Assembly: GCA_937974175.1 (NCBI GenBank)
Contig: CALJIG010000120.1
Location: 149,456-213,455, forward strand
Source of the DNA: an uncultured Ignavibacteria bacterium
Lineage (GTDB): Bacteria; Bacteroidota; Ignavibacteria; Tepidaquicellales; Tepidaquicellaceae
Reading direction: 5' to 3'
Length of the DNA stretch: 64,000 nt
The notes beneath the pieces are model-generated. The model had not been told where the DNA came from. It did not search any database and saw nothing but the letters and a program-made list of their open reading frames with translations. Each line of letters opens with the position of its first letter. Positions within the stretch are counted from its first letter, which is position 1. This document shows, one piece after another, positions 1 through 9,097 of the stretch. Made by a program: the position numbers and the translations under genes.

Positions 1-59
1 ATATTCAGTTCAGATACGACAGAACATTTGAAATGATTTCCAAACATATTAAAAGTTAA
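1..59 (+). CDS. 3' end of an unidentified gene
   Basis: An open frame runs in from the left edge and stops with TAA at 57-59, encoding about 18 residues that end in SKHIKS. The next gene starts 15 bases later on the same strand, as expected for an operon. The fragment is too short to assign to a family, and it could be chance open frame. Confidence 0.35.
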   Translation, partial: IQFRYDRTFEMISKHIKS

Positions 60-74
60 AATAAAGTTTATAAA

Positions 75-1034
75 TTGAAGCCACTTGTAATATCAACATG
101 GAAGCACGGATTAGCAGCGAATGATGCCGCTTATCAGGTTTTAAAGAACGGAGGAAATTCTCTCGATGCAGTAGAAAGAGGAGTAAGAGTTTCGGAAGAT
201 GATCCGACTGTTTTAAGTGTTGGCTATGGCGGATTGCCTGATGCCGCGGGAAGAGTAACTCTTGATGCAGCTATAATGGACTGGAAGGCACGCATAGGCG
301 CGGTGATTTGTGTAGAGAATATTAAGAATCCGATTTCACTGGCACGAAAAGTTTTAGAAGATACTGAGCATACAATTTTAGCAGGTGACGGCGCTTTTGA
401 GTTTGCCTTAAAAAATGGTTATGAGGCTGAGAATCTTCTGACGGAAAATTCGTTAAGAAGATTTAACGAATGGAAAGCATCGGGGGGTGAAAACGCAGAA
501 GAAATTCATACTGATGATTTTTCTATTCTGAAAAGAAAAGCTGATTCTATAAATGAAGACGGTAATCACGATACAATCGGAATGGTTGCAATTGATAAAG
601 ACGGGCATATATCGGCATCATGCACAACATCGGGAATGGCATGGAAGCTACATGGAAGAGTCGGTGACAGTCCCATTCCGGGCAGCGGACTTTATGTTGA
701 CGGTGAAGTCGGCGGCGCTGCATCAACAGGCAGAGGTGAAGAATGTATAAGAGCATGCGGTTCATTTTTGATTGTTGAGTATATGAGATTAGGAATTTCT
801 CCTATGGAAGCATGCAAGATTGCATGCGAAAGAGTTGTTAAGCTGAATTTGCTTTCAAGCAAAAATCGCGACCATATTTTTCAGGTTGGATTTGTTGCCC
901 TGAATGTAAAAGGCGAGTACGGTGCATACAGCGTAAGAAAAGGATTTGAGTATGCAGTATATAATCAGAAGGGTAACCAGCTAATCGAAGCTCAGCATTA
1001 CCTTGATGAAGATTTTACAATTGAAGATTTATAA
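75..1034 (+). CDS. N4-(beta-N-acetylglucosaminyl)-L-asparaginase (glycosylasparaginase)
   Basis: Ntn-hydrolase of the type 2 asparaginase/glycosylasparaginase family, which cleaves the GlcNAc-Asn bond in glycoasparagine. The precursor splits itself just before a conserved Thr. Here that junction is the HDTIGMVAID stretch, with Thr167 as predicted nucleophile and new N-terminus of the beta chain. The substrate-loop motifs GRVGDSPIPGSG and STGRGEECIR follow. Length (319 aa) suits the bacterial family. No obvious signal peptide is seen; some relatives are periplasmic. The start is TTG at 75: an in-frame stop lies at 57-59 and there is no upstream ATG. The degenerate amidohydrolase begins 9 bases downstream, so the two are probably co-transcribed. 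Confidence 0.9.
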   Translation: MKPLVISTWKHGLAANDAAYQVLKNGGNSLDAVERGVRVSEDDPTVLSVGYGGLPDAAGRVTLDAAIMDWKARIGAVICVENIKNPISLARKVLEDTEHTILAGDGAFEFALKNGYEAENLLTENSLRRFNEWKASGGENAEEIHTDDFSILKRKADSINEDGNHDTIGMVAIDKDGHISASCTTSGMAWKLHGRVGDSPIPGSGLYVDGEVGGAASTGRGEECIRACGSFLIVEYMRLGISPMEACKIACERVVKLNLLSSKNRDHIFQVGFVALNVKGEYGAYSVRKGFEYAVYNQKGNQLIEAQHYLDEDFTIEDL

Positions 1035-1043
1035 TTTTACAGT

Positions 1044-2831
1044 ATGGATAGCTTTATAATAATTAAGAACGGAATAGTACTGACTCTTGACAGACAGGGA
1101 AGAGCGGGTATACATACGATTGTTATAAAAAATAATAAGATTGTTGAAATTGATTTTGATAATAGATTTGAAATAGGAAAATTTATTGACAGGTATCCTC
1201 AGACAAAGTTAATTGATGCGCAGAATAAAATAATTGTGCCCGGATTTATAAACTCCAACTGCTACTCAACATTTTCACTTAATAAATTATTTTTTAAGAA
1301 GTGCACGTTTGAGAGTCTGAAGGAAAATCCTGCTTTACAGACGATAGATAAGTATTTATATCTGGTTGAAAACGTTATGAAGAGGAAAAATATTTTTAAG
1401 GTTAATTATTTAAAATCTATTTGTGCAGGAGAAGTAAACTTAATTGAATCATCGGGAGATATAAATCACGAGCAGATGGATGATGTTTTGAGCGGCTCGA
1501 ATATGACGGTGAATTTAGTCGATTATGAAAATAATAAATCAGCTAACGCTCCTATAGATGCAAAGAGTTTTTCAGGTGTAAGAGGTGACGAGCAGATTAA
1601 TATGTATCTGGTGAATAACCTGAAGAACCTGACTAACTCAGCCGATGTAAAATTATTTTTAGAGGTTTACCAGAGTGAAAAAGATTTAACTGAGATAAAG
1701 GATTTATTCAGAAAATCTTTAATATATGTGCTGAAAGATTATAATCTTTTAACTCAGTCAACGATACTTTCCAATCCGATTTACCTTAGTAAAAATGAGT
1801 TTGATGTTTTAAATTCTACTTCAACAAATGTTGTTTTGTCTCCATCGGACATTGTGAATTTTTATCCGAGAACATTTGATTTTAGAAATTTTATATATTC
1901 CGATTTAAACGTAAGTATTGGTACCGGTTTCACAGGGAAAAACGTTTTCTCCGAGATAAAATTAATATCCTCTCTTTGCTCGAAGAACATAAGAAACTAC
2001 GAACCTCTTCTTAAAATGATTTCCTTGAACGGAGCTTATGCGCAGGGAATTTCTAATCTTACAGGTTCAATTGAAAAAAATAAGCTTGCAAATTTTGTAT
2101 TCTTCGATTTGAATAAATTTAATTCATTCGCATCTTTCCCTGAAATAGATTCGGAAAAGATTTCTGAGTATATAATTGAGAACTTAAATTCTGAAAATAT
2201 ATCCGATGTAATTATTAACGGTAACTTTGAAGTTAAAGATTATAACATAGAGTTAAAATTAGATTTCAATCCGTTAAAGACTGCTTCTGAGATCAGCAAT
2301 GAGATTTATAAAGCCGGGAATTACCATGAGTATGCCGAAAAGCAAAAGCACTTCAAGAGACATGACAATATTAACGAAGAAATATTTGATAATCCCTACG
2401 TTAGCGGCGGACTTGAAGAGACACAGAAAGAATTGTTGGTTGAATTCGGTGAAGAGTTCAGAGTAGTAAAAAAAGAAAGCGATGATCTGCTTCAGCCGAT
2501 AGACAATTCATTTTTGCCCGGCTCAGTAAATTCTTTATCCTATATAGACTCTTATGATTCTGATTTTAATTTCTTAACAATCGAAGAAGAGCAAATTACT
2601 CCGCATCCATTAACAAAAGAAGGTGTGAAATTTTCATCGAAGAAAATTTCATTTGATGAAGAAGAAACTTCTCTTACAGATAATAAAGGAAGACGTGAAG
2701 AGAAGCAAAGTGAACCTGTCAGAGAAAAAGCTGTAATAAGAAACACTGACTCTCATGAAGAAACACAAAAGCCCAAGGAGCCGCAGTTTAAAAAAGTAAA
2801 ACTTCGTTTCGGATTCAGTGACGATAAATAG
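1044..2831 (+). CDS. Amidohydrolase-fold protein with lost metal site and long acidic tail
   Basis: Residues 1-70 look like the beta-sandwich start of amidohydrolases (IIIKNGIVLTLD, then IIVPGFIN). At the point where family members carry the HxH metal ligands, this protein reads NSNCY (residues 70-74), so both histidines are missing. The family's late signature is still visible near residues 329-355 (NGAYAQGISNLTGSIEKNK, then NFVFFDL). The last 200 residues or so are charged, Glu/Lys/Ser-rich and probably disordered. It is therefore likely a non-catalytic structural or regulatory relative. It lies 9 bases after the glycosylasparaginase and 10 bases before the Nudix gene. Function is unknown; a divergent enzyme with other ligands is possible. 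Confidence 0.75.
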   Translation: MDSFIIIKNGIVLTLDRQGRAGIHTIVIKNNKIVEIDFDNRFEIGKFIDRYPQTKLIDAQNKIIVPGFINSNCYSTFSLNKLFFKKCTFESLKENPALQTIDKYLYLVENVMKRKNIFKVNYLKSICAGEVNLIESSGDINHEQMDDVLSGSNMTVNLVDYENNKSANAPIDAKSFSGVRGDEQINMYLVNNLKNLTNSADVKLFLEVYQSEKDLTEIKDLFRKSLIYVLKDYNLLTQSTILSNPIYLSKNEFDVLNSTSTNVVLSPSDIVNFYPRTFDFRNFIYSDLNVSIGTGFTGKNVFSEIKLISSLCSKNIRNYEPLLKMISLNGAYAQGISNLTGSIEKNKLANFVFFDLNKFNSFASFPEIDSEKISEYIIENLNSENISDVIINGNFEVKDYNIELKLDFNPLKTASEISNEIYKAGNYHEYAEKQKHFKRHDNINEEIFDNPYVSGGLEETQKELLVEFGEEFRVVKKESDDLLQPIDNSFLPGSVNSLSYIDSYDSDFNFLTIEEEQITPHPLTKEGVKFSSKKISFDEEETSLTDNKGRREEKQSEPVREKAVIRNTDSHEETQKPKEPQFKKVKLRFGFSDDK

Positions 2832-2841
2832 AAAACACTAA

Positions 2842-3324
2842 ATGAAACTTGCAACACTGCTGTACATAAAAAATGATAACGGTGATTACCTTTTGCTTGA
2901 ACGTGTTAAAAATCCTAATAAGGGTTTATTCTCCCCTCCCGGCGGAAAATTAGATGTTCATTTTGCAGAATCTCCCATAGAATGCGCTGTGCGTGAAGCG
3001 CACGAAGAGTGCGGCATCGAATCAAATAATGAGGACTGGAAACTGATTGGAATAATGACGGAAAGAGAATTTCCGCACATTGGAAACATAATGGTTTTTC
3101 TTTTCGAGTTTAAAAAAAGAGTTAACACTATTCCCCCTGAATTTCACGAAGGAAAGTTTCACTTCGTTCCGGAAAAAGACATAATGTCATCTAATATTCC
3201 CGAAACAGATAAAAAATATATCTGGAGCAGTATTCTGCAAAATAAGGAACAAAAAAAGTGGAATAACGAAGTTTTCTTCCTGAATATGGACTGCACTAAC
3301 TACCCTGAAATTATCTTAAAATAG
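2842..3324 (+). CDS. Nudix hydrolase
   Basis: A 160-residue Nudix protein, the family that hydrolyses nucleoside diphosphates linked to another moiety; MutT/MTH1-like clean-up of oxidised dNTPs is a common role. The Nudix box is visible around residues 33-58: GGKLD, a short stretch, then ESPIECAVREAHEECGI, retaining the metal-binding REAHEE core. The spacing from GG to the first Glu is two residues longer than the classic G-x5-E, a variation seen in other MutT-like proteins. Starts with ATG 10 bases after the preceding gene, so it is probably the third gene of that operon. The substrate cannot be told from the sequence. Confidence 0.9.
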   Translation: MKLATLLYIKNDNGDYLLLERVKNPNKGLFSPPGGKLDVHFAESPIECAVREAHEECGIESNNEDWKLIGIMTEREFPHIGNIMVFLFEFKKRVNTIPPEFHEGKFHFVPEKDIMSSNIPETDKKYIWSSILQNKEQKKWNNEVFFLNMDCTNYPEIILK

Positions 3325-3385
3325 AAATTTTATATATAATATAATTGTTGTATTAAGTAACTCCAAAAATTAAAAAGGATTAAAG

Positions 3386-4219
3386 TTGTCAGAGATATCT
3401 ACCCCAGGTAAATCGGTATTACCGGACACACAAAATTTACAGGACCCCCGTAATCTTGCCATCGATAAAGTAGGTGTAAAGAACGTTAAGTATCCCATAA
3501 TAGTAAAAGATAAAGAAAATTCTATTCAGCATACTGTTGCAACAATTTCAATGACAGTTGACCTGCCGAAGGAATTTAAAGGTACGCACATGAGCAGATT
3601 TGTTGAAATTCTGCAGTGCAAAGAAAGAGAAATGCATGTCGACTCCGTTGATAAAGTTTTAGAAGAGATGCAGAAAAAATTGCACGCAACTGCTTCACAT
3701 ATTGAAATGGAATTTCCTTTTTTCAAGATGAAGAAAGCACCTGTAACACAAAAGGAATCTTTGCTGGATTACAGAGCAAAATTTCATGCAGCAAGAAATA
3801 ACGAACAGAAAGATTTTGTTCTAACCGTTATTGTGCCCGTAACAACTTTATGTCCGTGCTCAAAAAGTATTTCAATACATGGGGCGCATAACCAGAGAGG
3901 AGAAGTTACTGTATCGGTAAGGTTCAATGATACAGTATGGATAGAAGATATAATCGGTCTTGTTGAATCAAGCGCAAGCTCTGAATTATATTCATTGTTA
4001 AAAAGAGAAGACGAAAAATTTGTAACGGAGAGAGCTTATGAAAACCCTGTGTTTGTAGAGGACCTTGTAAGAAATGTTGTGTTAAAATTAAAAGAAATGC
4101 CTCACATTACCTGGTATAGTGTGGAAGCTGAAAATTTCGAAAGCATACACAATCATAATGCATACGCATTGATTGAATCCCATAAATCCCTTAACGGATA
4201 TATAATTTCCAGATATTAA
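3386..4219 (+). CDS. folE2: GTP cyclohydrolase FolE2 (type IB)
   Basis: Converts GTP to 7,8-dihydroneopterin triphosphate, the first step toward tetrahydrofolate and queuosine-type 7-deazaguanines. It belongs to the FolE2 family rather than classical FolE. Diagnostic stretches are the N-terminal QDPRNLAIDKVGVKN, the central PCSKSISIHGAHNQRG with the catalytic/metal-ligand Cys, and the C-terminal ENFESIHNHNAYA. Length (277 aa) is typical. The chosen start is TTG at 3386, preceded by an AAAAGGA ribosome-binding site about 7 bases upstream; there is no ATG until well inside the conserved domain. A hairpin terminator follows. FolE2 is known as the zinc-independent alternative in many bacteria, but no zinc-responsive site was recognised here. 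Confidence 0.95.
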   Translation: MSEISTPGKSVLPDTQNLQDPRNLAIDKVGVKNVKYPIIVKDKENSIQHTVATISMTVDLPKEFKGTHMSRFVEILQCKEREMHVDSVDKVLEEMQKKLHATASHIEMEFPFFKMKKAPVTQKESLLDYRAKFHAARNNEQKDFVLTVIVPVTTLCPCSKSISIHGAHNQRGEVTVSVRFNDTVWIEDIIGLVESSASSELYSLLKREDEKFVTERAYENPVFVEDLVRNVVLKLKEMPHITWYSVEAENFESIHNHNAYALIESHKSLNGYIISRY

Positions 4220-4223
4220 AATT

Positions 4224-4258
4224 GTGAGCAAGGCTCAGGTCTTGCTCAACTTTTTATT
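4224..4258 (+). terminator. Rho-independent terminator after folE2
   Basis: An 8-bp perfect stem (TGAGCAAG at 4225-4232, CTTGCTCA at 4241-4248) with an 8-nt loop is followed by ACTTTTTATTT. It starts 5 bases after the folE2 stop and separates it from the next gene. Confidence 0.8.
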
Positions 4259-4395
4259 TCTGTATCTCTCTTTCTCTCACAGGCTAAACGGAACAAAAAA
4301 GGTTTTAATTCGTTGAAAAATTAGCATATTTTATTTGTCTTTGTATAAATTTTAAAATTGTATATTTTTATAATCCACCAAAAATTTATTAAAAA

Positions 4396-4833
4396 ATGAC
4401 CAAAATTAAATCATTATTAGCGCTTTTTGTATTTTCATCATTCTGTTTAATGGGCTTTTCAACTGCAAAAGCAGTCGAAGCACCAACCGTATCTGCATCT
4501 GCAAATAAAAAAACATTTTCTGCGGGTGAGAGCGGAGTATTAACAATTAAATTTAAAACAGGCGCTCATGTAAAAATCCCGAAAGATCCTGAAATTGAAA
4601 TTACAATTACAGAAGGACTTGAAGGCGGAGCAATGCAGGATTATTCAGGCGGTTCAGATGACTATTTACCAAGTCCTTCGCAGGTAAAATATAATTTTTC
4701 TGTTCCATCAGGCGCAGCAAGCGGTTCAACTATTACAATAAAAGGAAAAGTAAAATTCGGATATTGTAACTCAGACGATGGTGTTTGTAAAATTACCACA
4801 AAGAATTTTACAGCTAAAATAAAAGTTAAATAG
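4396..4833 (+). CDS. Secreted DsbD-alpha-like (disulfide bond corrector) domain protein
   Basis: A 145-residue exported protein with a signal peptide (hydrophobic residues 5-24, likely cleavage after AKA near 26). The mature part is a single immunoglobulin-like domain resembling the N-terminal domain of the thiol reductase DsbD. The C-terminal stretch FGYCNSDDGVCKI places two cysteines seven residues apart, as in the DsbD-alpha CxxxxxC region that passes electrons to periplasmic partners. No membrane domain or thioredoxin domain is fused, and no DsbD is nearby. It stands alone between a terminator and lpxH. A role in periplasmic thiol chemistry is inference; an unrelated Ig-like fold with a structural disulfide is the alternative. 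Confidence 0.65.
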   Translation: MTKIKSLLALFVFSSFCLMGFSTAKAVEAPTVSASANKKTFSAGESGVLTIKFKTGAHVKIPKDPEIEITITEGLEGGAMQDYSGGSDDYLPSPSQVKYNFSVPSGAASGSTITIKGKVKFGYCNSDDGVCKITTKNFTAKIKVK

Positions 4834-4899
4834 TCACAATTAAGTAATCAAAGTTTAATAACAAAGTATTAAGAAAGATAGCGGAACATCGTATATAGA

Positions 4900-5673
4900 A
4901 TGAAAAATGCTTACTATTTTATTTCAGATGTTCATCTGGGCTACGGAACAAAAGAGGACAACGTATTAAAAGAAAAAGTTCTTCTGCACTTCATGAATTT
5001 TATAAAAGAAGATGCAAAGGAATTATTCATAGTAGGTGATTTATTTGATTACTGGATGGAGTATAAGCACGTTGTTCCAAAAGGTTATTATAAATTATTT
5101 GCAAAAATTGCAGAGTTAACAGAAGAAGGAATTAAGATAAACTACCTTGCAGGAAATCATGATTTCTGGCGGGGTACGTATTTTAAAGATGAGTTTGATA
5201 TCGATATTGTTTTTGATGAGATTATCCGTGAGATAGACGGAAAGAAATTTTTCGTTCATCACGGTGACGGAATGGCATACAAAGATACAGGATATAAAAT
5301 ACTGAAGAAAATAATGCGAAACAAAGTTTCTCAGTTTTTATATTCAAAGCTTCACCCTGATTGGGGACTGGGTCTTGCGAAAAAAAGCTCACACTCCAGC
5401 AGAATGCATACAGGGCAAAGAGATTACAGCAAGCACGACGGTTTAAGAGATTTTGGAGAACTGAAAATAAAAGAAGGATTCGATGTAGTAATAATGGGGC
5501 ACAGGCACAGACCATTAAGAGTAGATTTTCCCACGGGTACTTACATAAATCTGGGTGACTGGATTGATAATTTTACATACGCAGTTTTTAAAGATAATAA
5601 AATAGAACTGATAAGTTACTATAACAAAAAAGAAAATAAGTATAAACAGGAGAAAGTAAAAGCGGTTGGCTAA
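4900..5673 (+). CDS. lpxH: UDP-2,3-diacylglucosamine hydrolase (LpxH-type)
   Basis: Calcineurin-like metallophosphoesterase that removes UMP from UDP-2,3-diacylglucosamine to give lipid X in lipid A synthesis, at the inner face of the inner membrane. All metallophosphatase motifs are present: SDVHLG (residues 9-14), GDLFDYW (about 46), GNHDFWRG (about 86), HHGDG (about 118) and GHRHRP (near 198). Length (257 aa) suits LpxH. It overlaps the following penicillin-binding protein gene by 8 bases, indicating translational coupling of two envelope-building enzymes. A general UDP-sugar diphosphatase is the main alternative. Confidence 0.88.
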   Translation: MKNAYYFISDVHLGYGTKEDNVLKEKVLLHFMNFIKEDAKELFIVGDLFDYWMEYKHVVPKGYYKLFAKIAELTEEGIKINYLAGNHDFWRGTYFKDEFDIDIVFDEIIREIDGKKFFVHHGDGMAYKDTGYKILKKIMRNKVSQFLYSKLHPDWGLGLAKKSSHSSRMHTGQRDYSKHDGLRDFGELKIKEGFDVVIMGHRHRPLRVDFPTGTYINLGDWIDNFTYAVFKDNKIELISYYNKKENKYKQEKVKAVG

Positions 5674-7957
5674 AAAAGATAAATATAAAGAAGAAGAACT
5701 CGATAAATATCTCAACGATAAGGAATACAGGAAGAAGGTTTCCAGGAAAAACCGGAAAGCAAATAACGTACTCGGTACGGCAGTTGTTTTTATTTTAATA
5801 GGAATTATCTGCTTTGCCGGATATCTGGTTTATCTTGCGCAGGGGCTTCCATCTCTCGCCGAATTAGAAAATCCCAAACTCGAAGAGGCTACCAAGGTTT
5901 ACTCTGCCGATGGCGAATTAATTGATAAGTTCTTTCTGAAGAACAGAACTAAAGTCACCATTGAAAATATCCCTAAGGAAATGATAAACGCTTTAGTGGC
6001 AACTGAAGACAGAAAATTCTTTGACCACTGGGGATTCGACTTAGACAGAACTATCAAAGCTATGGTAAAAAACATCATGGCTTTCAGAGTAAAAGAAGGC
6101 GCCAGCACAATCACTCAGCAGCTTGCAAGAAATATGTATCCGGATGTCGGTAAGGAAGTTTCCATTAACAGAAAGCTTCGTGAGGCGATGACTTCCATTC
6201 AAATCGAAAGAACTTATACTAAGCAGGAAATATTAGCATACTATCTCAATACAGTTTACTTTGGTAAAGGTGCGTATGGAGTAGAAGCAGCTGCGCAGAC
6301 TTATTTTAATAAAAGCGCTAAGGATTTAATTCTTGATGAGTGTGCTATACTTGTCGGTATCTTAAAAAATCCTTCAAGATATGACCCTGTTGATAATCCT
6401 GACGAGTCATTGAAAAGAAGAAACATTGTTTTAAACTCGATGGTAGAAGCAGGATATATTACTGAAGAAACATATAAAACTGTTTCCGATGATCCTATAA
6501 GAGTTACGCTGCAAAAGAATTTTGCAACGTTCAATTCACCAGCTCCGCAGTTTACAGAAATGGTTAGGCAGCAGCTTGAACAGAAAGCAGAAAAATACGG
6601 CTATGATTTATACAGGGATGGTTTACAGATTTATACAACATTAGATACACGCTTTCAAAAGCATGCAATGACTGCTGCTACTGAGCAGCTGAAATCTTTT
6701 CAGAAAGAATTTAACGGCTATTGGAACTGGAAGAATAATAAAGATATACTTAATGATGCAATCGAGCGGCAAATAAAAGTTTCCGATGAATACAAAAAAG
6801 GAAAGAGTGATGCTGAAAGAAGCAAGATTGCCGATAAGCTTAGACGCAGCCAGGGATTCATTGACTCAGTAAAAGCAATCGAAACAACTATACAGTTAGG
6901 ATTTGTATGTATGAATCCGAAGACGGGCGAGATAAAAGCAATGGTAGGTGCAAATCCAAACAATACTTTTAAGTACGGATTGAATCACGTAACGCAAATC
7001 AAGCGTCAGCCCGGTTCAACATTTAAAGTTTTTGTTTATACTGAGGCAATTGCAAACGGCTACAGTCCCGGATACATGATTTCCAACGACCCTGTTGCAG
7101 TAAATGTTGGGGGAAAGATCTGGTCGCCGAAGGGCGGAGGTACAGGAGGCAGTATTTCATTGAGAGATGCTATTGCCAAATCTGTAAACGTAATAGCAGT
7201 GAGAACAACTATGGAAATTGCTCCGCTCGATAAAGTTATTCAGCTTGCCCACGATATGGGTGTGAAGTCTGAGCTTCCAAATGTTTTATCTTTAGTATTA
7301 GGCGCAGGTGAAGTTACTCCTCTTGAAATGACAAATGCATTCGGAACAATTGCCAATGAAGGTATCTGGGTTGAGCCAATTGCTATCACAAAAATTACAG
7401 ATAGAAACGGAAATATAATAGAAGAACTTAAGCCTGATTCAAGAGAAGTTTTAAGCGAAGAAGTTGCTTATATAATGCAGGATATGATGGAAGGCGTTGT
7501 TGATGAAGGAACTGCAACAAGTATCAGGTCATATTTCTCACGACCTGCTGCAGGTAAAACAGGAACTACAAACGATTATACCGATGCATGGTTTATCGGA
7601 TTTACTCCGCAGTTCTTAGCCGGTGTATGGCTTGGCTTTGATGACCCGCGTGTGAAATTCGGCGGTGGTTACGGGCAGGGCGGTAAAGCTGCTGCTCCTA
7701 TATGGGGACGTTTTATGAAGTACCTTTATGCCGATGACAGTTTTGATTTTCCTGTTGCGTACTTCCAGATGCCTGATGGTGTTGAAGAAGCAAGTATATG
7801 TTCGATAAGCGGAATGCTGGATAACGGTTCATGTCCATCCCATAAAGAGCTTGTAATGAAGAAGTTTTTGCCAAAGAAATGTAATGTGTCCCACTCGCTT
7901 CCCTCGGAGGGAACGCAGGAATCGAACCTGCCGCCTGAAGGCAGTGTAGGATTTTAG
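5666..7957 (+). CDS. mrcA: Class A penicillin-binding protein (PBP1A family)
   Basis: Bifunctional peptidoglycan synthase anchored in the inner membrane. A basic cytoplasmic start (residues 1-32) is followed by one membrane segment (about 33-55). The glycosyltransferase (GT51) domain shows TEDRKFFDHWGFD (catalytic Glu near 113) and EGASTITQQLARN. The transpeptidase domain shows PGSTFK (catalytic Ser near 450), KSVN, and AGKTGTTNDYTDAWF (KTG near 629). Length (763 aa) is normal for the family. The start is TTG at 5666, inside the end of lpxH (8-base overlap). The C-terminus after about residue 720 is Ser/Pro/Gly-rich and variable. A bidirectional terminator follows. Confidence 0.95.
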   Translation: MAKKDKYKEEELDKYLNDKEYRKKVSRKNRKANNVLGTAVVFILIGIICFAGYLVYLAQGLPSLAELENPKLEEATKVYSADGELIDKFFLKNRTKVTIENIPKEMINALVATEDRKFFDHWGFDLDRTIKAMVKNIMAFRVKEGASTITQQLARNMYPDVGKEVSINRKLREAMTSIQIERTYTKQEILAYYLNTVYFGKGAYGVEAAAQTYFNKSAKDLILDECAILVGILKNPSRYDPVDNPDESLKRRNIVLNSMVEAGYITEETYKTVSDDPIRVTLQKNFATFNSPAPQFTEMVRQQLEQKAEKYGYDLYRDGLQIYTTLDTRFQKHAMTAATEQLKSFQKEFNGYWNWKNNKDILNDAIERQIKVSDEYKKGKSDAERSKIADKLRRSQGFIDSVKAIETTIQLGFVCMNPKTGEIKAMVGANPNNTFKYGLNHVTQIKRQPGSTFKVFVYTEAIANGYSPGYMISNDPVAVNVGGKIWSPKGGGTGGSISLRDAIAKSVNVIAVRTTMEIAPLDKVIQLAHDMGVKSELPNVLSLVLGAGEVTPLEMTNAFGTIANEGIWVEPIAITKITDRNGNIIEELKPDSREVLSEEVAYIMQDMMEGVVDEGTATSIRSYFSRPAAGKTGTTNDYTDAWFIGFTPQFLAGVWLGFDDPRVKFGGGYGQGGKAAAPIWGRFMKYLYADDSFDFPVAYFQMPDGVEEASICSISGMLDNGSCPSHKELVMKKFLPKKCNVSHSLPSEGTQESNLPPEGSVGF

Positions 7958-7982
7958 AGAGAGAATAAATTTTAAGAAAATA

Positions 7983-8025
7983 AAAAAAGCCTGGTGAGTT
8001 TTTAATTCATCGGGCTTTTTGTTTT
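7983..8025. terminator. Bidirectional terminator between convergent genes
   Basis: An inverted repeat of roughly 14 bp (AAAAAGCCTGGTGA paired with TTCATCGGGCTTTTT, with G-T wobbles) has an A-run on the left and a T-run on the right. It can therefore terminate the PBP gene on + and the gene ending at 8031 on -. Confidence 0.8.
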
Positions 8026-8030
8026 ATAAA

Positions 8031-8966
8031 TCAATAAATTTTATCTTCACTTTGCTTAGCAAATTCAATTAATCTTTTCCCTTCCCGTTCAATTTCAGTT
8101 CCAGGATACAAAATTACATACTCCTCTATTTTCGCTATTCCGTCAAATTTATTTTTTGTCCCCCTGTAAGTGTAATCATAAATTCTAAATAAAGCTGAAA
8201 AAACCTGTGAACCATTGGGTTTATTCATCAGATAAAATTCCGAGAGTTTCACATAATCATTTCTAAGTGAATAAATATTTATCGCGATGAGCCTTAATAT
8301 TGAGTAAGCAATATCAGCAGAGTATGTGCTTATATTCTTCCTTATAAACTCATCGAGCTTTTGTGCAACCGGTAACATGTAAACTGAATCACGTTTCTCT
8401 TCAAGTGTATAGCCTACGATGTTTTGCAATTCCTTGTATATTTTTTTGTTATTTTCATCAGGTGGATTTACATAAAAATTAATTTTGTTTGATTTAATTC
8501 TTTTGCTATACTCTTTATTTGTTCCCCTATTAATTACTTTAGCACAATAAGTTTCTATTGTATATGAACCTGTATTTAATAGATTAACTATTGCATATTC
8601 ACCCGGCGAAATATTACCACAAATACCACTGGCAGGCAACTGAGTTGAGTATGATTCTCCTGATTGAAAAATTTTATATTTAATTGAGTCCATCGTAGCC
8701 ATTACGCATACACAAAAAGATGTCTTATCTGAATTATGAACAAGAGTTACATTACAGCCAAAGATATTATAAAATTCATCCCACGTTAAAGAATCTCTCT
8801 TTTCACTGATATTTTTTATAGTAATAATAACATCAACATCTTCTCCAAAGGCAAAATTCGTTTTATCAAGTTTCAGTTCAATAGAGAACGCTTCTTTATT
8901 TGATTGAGCATTTATTATGGAAGGCAAAATCAGGAGGGCTAAAAGAATAAATGTTTTAACAGCCAT
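8031..8966 (-). CDS. Exported protein of unknown function with an Ig/BsuPI-like domain
   Basis: A 311-residue protein with a clear signal peptide (residues 1-20, cleavage near INAQS). Residues 25-75 (IELKLDKTNFAFGEDVDVII, then ITIKN) resemble the beta-sandwich domain seen in BsuPI-type proteinase inhibitors and related Bacteroidetes exported proteins. A region with four Cys residues between about 71 and 116 may be disulfide-bonded in the periplasm. The C-terminal half is predicted helical, with no motif recognised. It carries no T9SS sorting domain. It is convergent with the PBP gene and appears monocistronic. No function can be assigned. Confidence 0.75.
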   Translation of the reverse strand: MAVKTFILLALLILPSIINAQSNKEAFSIELKLDKTNFAFGEDVDVIITIKNISEKRDSLTWDEFYNIFGCNVTLVHNSDKTSFCVCVMATMDSIKYKIFQSGESYSTQLPASGICGNISPGEYAIVNLLNTGSYTIETYCAKVINRGTNKEYSKRIKSNKINFYVNPPDENNKKIYKELQNIVGYTLEEKRDSVYMLPVAQKLDEFIRKNISTYSADIAYSILRLIAINIYSLRNDYVKLSEFYLMNKPNGSQVFSALFRIYDYTYRGTKNKFDGIAKIEEYVILYPGTEIEREGKRLIEFAKQSEDKIY

Positions 8967-9012
8967 ACGAACAATTATTTTCTAAAGTTAGATGTAATTT
9001 TAACAAAAGTAA

Positions 9013-9046
9013 ATAAAAAACCCGAGAGCGTTTCCACCATCGGGTT
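9013..9046 (-). terminator. Terminator downstream of the kelch/T9SS gene
   Basis: Read on the minus strand, AACCCGA and TCGGGTT (9019-9046) form a 7-bp stem around a 14-nt loop, followed by TTTTTTATTT. It lies about 50 bases after the stop at 9098. Confidence 0.65.
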
Positions 9047-9057
9047 AAAATTTTATA

Positions 9058-9085
9058 CGTTACGAAGCTGGAGCTTCGTAACGAG
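9058..9085. repeat. CGTTACGAAGCT palindrome (dispersed repeat copy 1)
   Basis: A perfect 12-bp inverted repeat, CGTTACGAAGCT / AGCTTCGTAACG, separated only by GG and followed by AG. A related copy with an internal insertion lies at 61135-61185 in opposite orientation, so this is a dispersed intergenic element rather than a one-off hairpin. Confidence 0.8.
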
Positions 9086-9097
9086 AACGAAACGGCT

